Of a stretch of 64,000 nucleotides of DNA, positions 62,388-64,000 are shown piece after piece; position 1 is the first letter of the stretch, and the number at the start of each line of letters is the position of its first letter. This DNA comes from Bacillus sp. NTK034 (GTDB taxonomy: Bacteria > Bacillota > Bacilli > Bacillales > Cytobacillaceae). The notes below the pieces were generated by a model that saw only the letters and a program-made list of their open reading frames with translations, was not told the origin of the DNA and searched no databases. The position numbers and the translations under genes are program-made. The stretch covers positions 405,494 to 469,493 of the forward strand of contig NZ_JAFKOJ010000003.1 of the NCBI RefSeq assembly GCF_017303275.1, in the 5' to 3' direction.

Positions 62388-63149
62388 ATGATGAATCAGG
62401 AAACGAATCATGGTACACATGGACATGAATCTCATATCCAAGAGGTACCATCTAATATCGTAGAAGAAATACAAACTGAATGGAATGTCAGTCCTGCTAC
62501 TATTAAACCTAAGCAAGAAACTGAAATTTCTTTATCAGTCAAAAACAATGGAAAGAATATTATTTCCTTCTCAACGGTACATGAAAAACAGATGCATATA
62601 CTTGTTATAAGTCACGATCTAAGTATTTTTCAGCATTTGCATCCCAATTATGATGGGGAAGGTAAGTTTAGTGTAAAGATCATCTTTCCAAAATCAGGAA
62701 AATATAAAATATTTGCTGATTTTCTTCCAGAAGGTTCTGCCCAGCAACTTGCCAAGTATGACCTTATAGTAGAAGGCGAGGAACAGTATGAAACAGTTAA
62801 TTCTGATAAGGAGTTAAAAAAGCAAGTAGATAATTTAATGTTTGAGTTGAAATTTGATGATTTGGCCGTAAAGCAGCATGTACTGATGACATTTACTGTT
62901 ACGGACAGCAAAGGCAACAAAATTACGGATTTGGAACCTTATCTTGGATCAGCAGGACATGTAGTTATTGTAAGTGAAAAAATGGACGAGTTTCTCCACG
63001 TCCACCCAAAAGATGAGGCAGCTAAAGGACCGGATGTTGAATATATGACTACATTCCCTATTTCAGGCAAATATAAAATTTGGGGACAGTTTAAATATCT
63101 TGGTAAGCTTTATACGGTTCCATTTGTAATAAATGTTCCGGGTAAGTAA
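62388..63149 (+). CDS. His-rich cupredoxin-like protein, probably metal-related
   Basis: 253 residues. The N-terminus is His-rich (HGTHGHESH). Two related beta-sandwich units follow (about 30-130 and 140-252), each with a similar His cluster: MHILVISHDLSIFQHLHP and HVVIVSEKMDEFLHVHP. This internal duplication and the YtkA/FixH-like pattern suggest metal, probably copper, binding. There is no signal peptide. GAGGTGA precedes a double ATG (62388 or 62391). Function inferred only. Confidence 0.65.
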   Translation: MMNQETNHGTHGHESHIQEVPSNIVEEIQTEWNVSPATIKPKQETEISLSVKNNGKNIISFSTVHEKQMHILVISHDLSIFQHLHPNYDGEGKFSVKIIFPKSGKYKIFADFLPEGSAQQLAKYDLIVEGEEQYETVNSDKELKKQVDNLMFELKFDDLAVKQHVLMTFTVTDSKGNKITDLEPYLGSAGHVVIVSEKMDEFLHVHPKDEAAKGPDVEYMTTFPISGKYKIWGQFKYLGKLYTVPFVINVPGK

Positions 63150-63172
63150 ATAATATAAATAGCCTAATTTAT

Positions 63173-63210
63173 AAATAGGGCACACTTATTGAGTGTGCCC
63201 TATTTATTTA
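63173..63210 (+). terminator. Terminator
   Basis: AAATAGGGCACAC / GTGTGCCCTATTT stem with a six-base loop. Confidence 0.8.
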
Positions 63211-63260
63211 AAGGTAACTCTTTATTATTTACGGCCTTCTCAGAATAGGAGGGAAGATTA

Positions 63261-64000
63261 TTGAAAGAACAAATTGTAGATGTAAAACTGAAAAATGTTC
63301 AGTCAAATAAAGATAGATTAAAAATTATTACTATCCTGGCCATTCCCGCTGTAATCGAAAATTTCTTTCAAACGATCCTTGGGTTTGTTGACACATACTT
63401 TGTCTCAAAATTAGGCTTGGTGGAAGTGTCCGCTGTAGGAGTTACCAATGCAGTGCTCGCTATTTATTTTGCTCTGTTCATGGCAATTGGGGTGGCAGCG
63501 AACGTTAGGATTGCCAATTTTCTTGGAGCAAACTTGCCGGAAAAGGCCAGGCATATTTCCCAGCAATCTCTAGTTCTAGCCATCCTGTTTGGCTTAATAA
63601 CGGGAGTTATTACCTTTTTTTTTGCTGAGCCATTGCTGAAGCTTATGGGAATAGAATCTAACGTATTAGAAGCTGGTACTCTTTATTTTCGAATAGTAGG
63701 CATTCCATCTATCTTCATGTCCTTAATGTTTGTATTGAGTGCCATACTTAGAGGGGCAGGAGATACAAAAACGCCAATGAAAATCAGCATCATAATTAAT
63801 ATTGTGAATGCGGTATTAGATTACGTCTTGATATTCGGCTTTTTATTTATTCCAGAAATGGGAATTGTGGGAGCTGCCCTTTCTACTGTATTTGCCCGTG
63901 CTGTTGGAAGCATAGCGCTAATTTATTACTTAAACCGGTCCAAGGTTCTCGCTTTTCGCAAGGACTATTGGAAGTTAGATAAAGTGCATTTAATGGAGTT
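63261..64000 (+). CDS. MATE-family efflux transporter (5' part)
   Basis: The frame is open from a TTG at 63261 to the window end (246 codons seen). AGGAGGGA lies just upstream. Membrane helices with MATE features are clear: ILAIPAVIENFFQTILGFVD in helix 1, AIGVAANVRIANFLGA, and LRGAGDTKTPM between helices. MATE proteins export cationic compounds using Na+ or H+. The C-terminal half lies outside the window. Confidence 0.88.
   Translation, partial: MKEQIVDVKLKNVQSNKDRLKIITILAIPAVIENFFQTILGFVDTYFVSKLGLVEVSAVGVTNAVLAIYFALFMAIGVAANVRIANFLGANLPEKARHISQQSLVLAILFGLITGVITFFFAEPLLKLMGIESNVLEAGTLYFRIVGIPSIFMSLMFVLSAILRGAGDTKTPMKISIIINIVNAVLDYVLIFGFLFIPEMGIVGAALSTVFARAVGSIALIYYLNRSKVLAFRKDYWKLDKVHLME

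Noticed and set aside
1..64000. CRISPR array, rRNA or tRNA genes, prophage
   Set aside because: No regularly spaced repeats, no tRNA-like cloverleaf, no rRNA motifs and no phage structural genes were seen.

Overview
The window looks like a chromosomal segment of an aerobic, endospore-forming member of the Bacillaceae (Bacillus sensu lato). The evidence is low-GC DNA, strong AGGAGG-type ribosome binding sites, frequent TTG/GTG starts, poly-T hairpin terminators, and spore genes (a LysM/GH18 cortex hydrolase, a CotF-type coat protein, a 2Duf/DUF1657 cluster). Many genes have recognisable B. subtilis relatives: yceD/E, ppiB, ispA, ypbS, adhB, ykuK, yndM, des-desKR, ykoPQ, dacC. No rRNA or tRNA gene was seen.

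Layout. 0-9 kb: an aldo-keto reductase, a DEDDh exonuclease, two tandem TerD-family stress proteins, a spore GlcNAcase, a small unlisted gene and a UPF1-type helicase. At 8.8-9.1 kb lies a highly structured non-coding repeat. 9-21 kb: a VOC dioxygenase, a class A PBP, an RHH regulator plus HD hydrolase pair, PpiB, Mug glycosylase, an intracellular protease/endonuclease operon, an alkyltransferase-like protein, PBP4a and YceI. 21-30 kb: a SUV3-like helicase, AdhB, YkuK, a DEAD-box helicase and a coat protein. 30-36 kb: the membrane-fluidity system des + desKR with DesR-like operators, then ilvE behind a long structured leader. 36-41.7 kb: a GH18 protein, a DUF438 protein and PepF.

41.8-47.1 kb is the most interesting part. 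A SenB-like glycosyltransferase is followed by selD, whose catalytic residue is encoded by an in-frame UGA (selenocysteine). After a terminator comes a PhnDEC-type ABC transporter and a cytoplasmic NodB/CE4 deacetylase. The deacetylase's only well-supported start places a second in-frame UGA at codon 6, inside a Cys-Pro-Sec motif and followed by a good bacterial SECIS-like hairpin. The arrangement suggests an undescribed selenium-metabolite (selenosugar-like) pathway plus a new selenoprotein.

47-57 kb: a phosphotransferase, htpG behind a CIRCE operator, an amino-acid permease, the 2Duf/DUF1657 spore heat-resistance genes, ykoPQ and a TVP38 membrane protein. 57.4-61 kb is AT-rich and decayed: a broken TniQ/TnsD-like gene with Tn7-like end repeats, a double-AbrB-domain regulator and a frameshifted response regulator. 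61-64 kb: two probable metal/copper-associated exported or His-rich proteins and the start of a MATE transporter.
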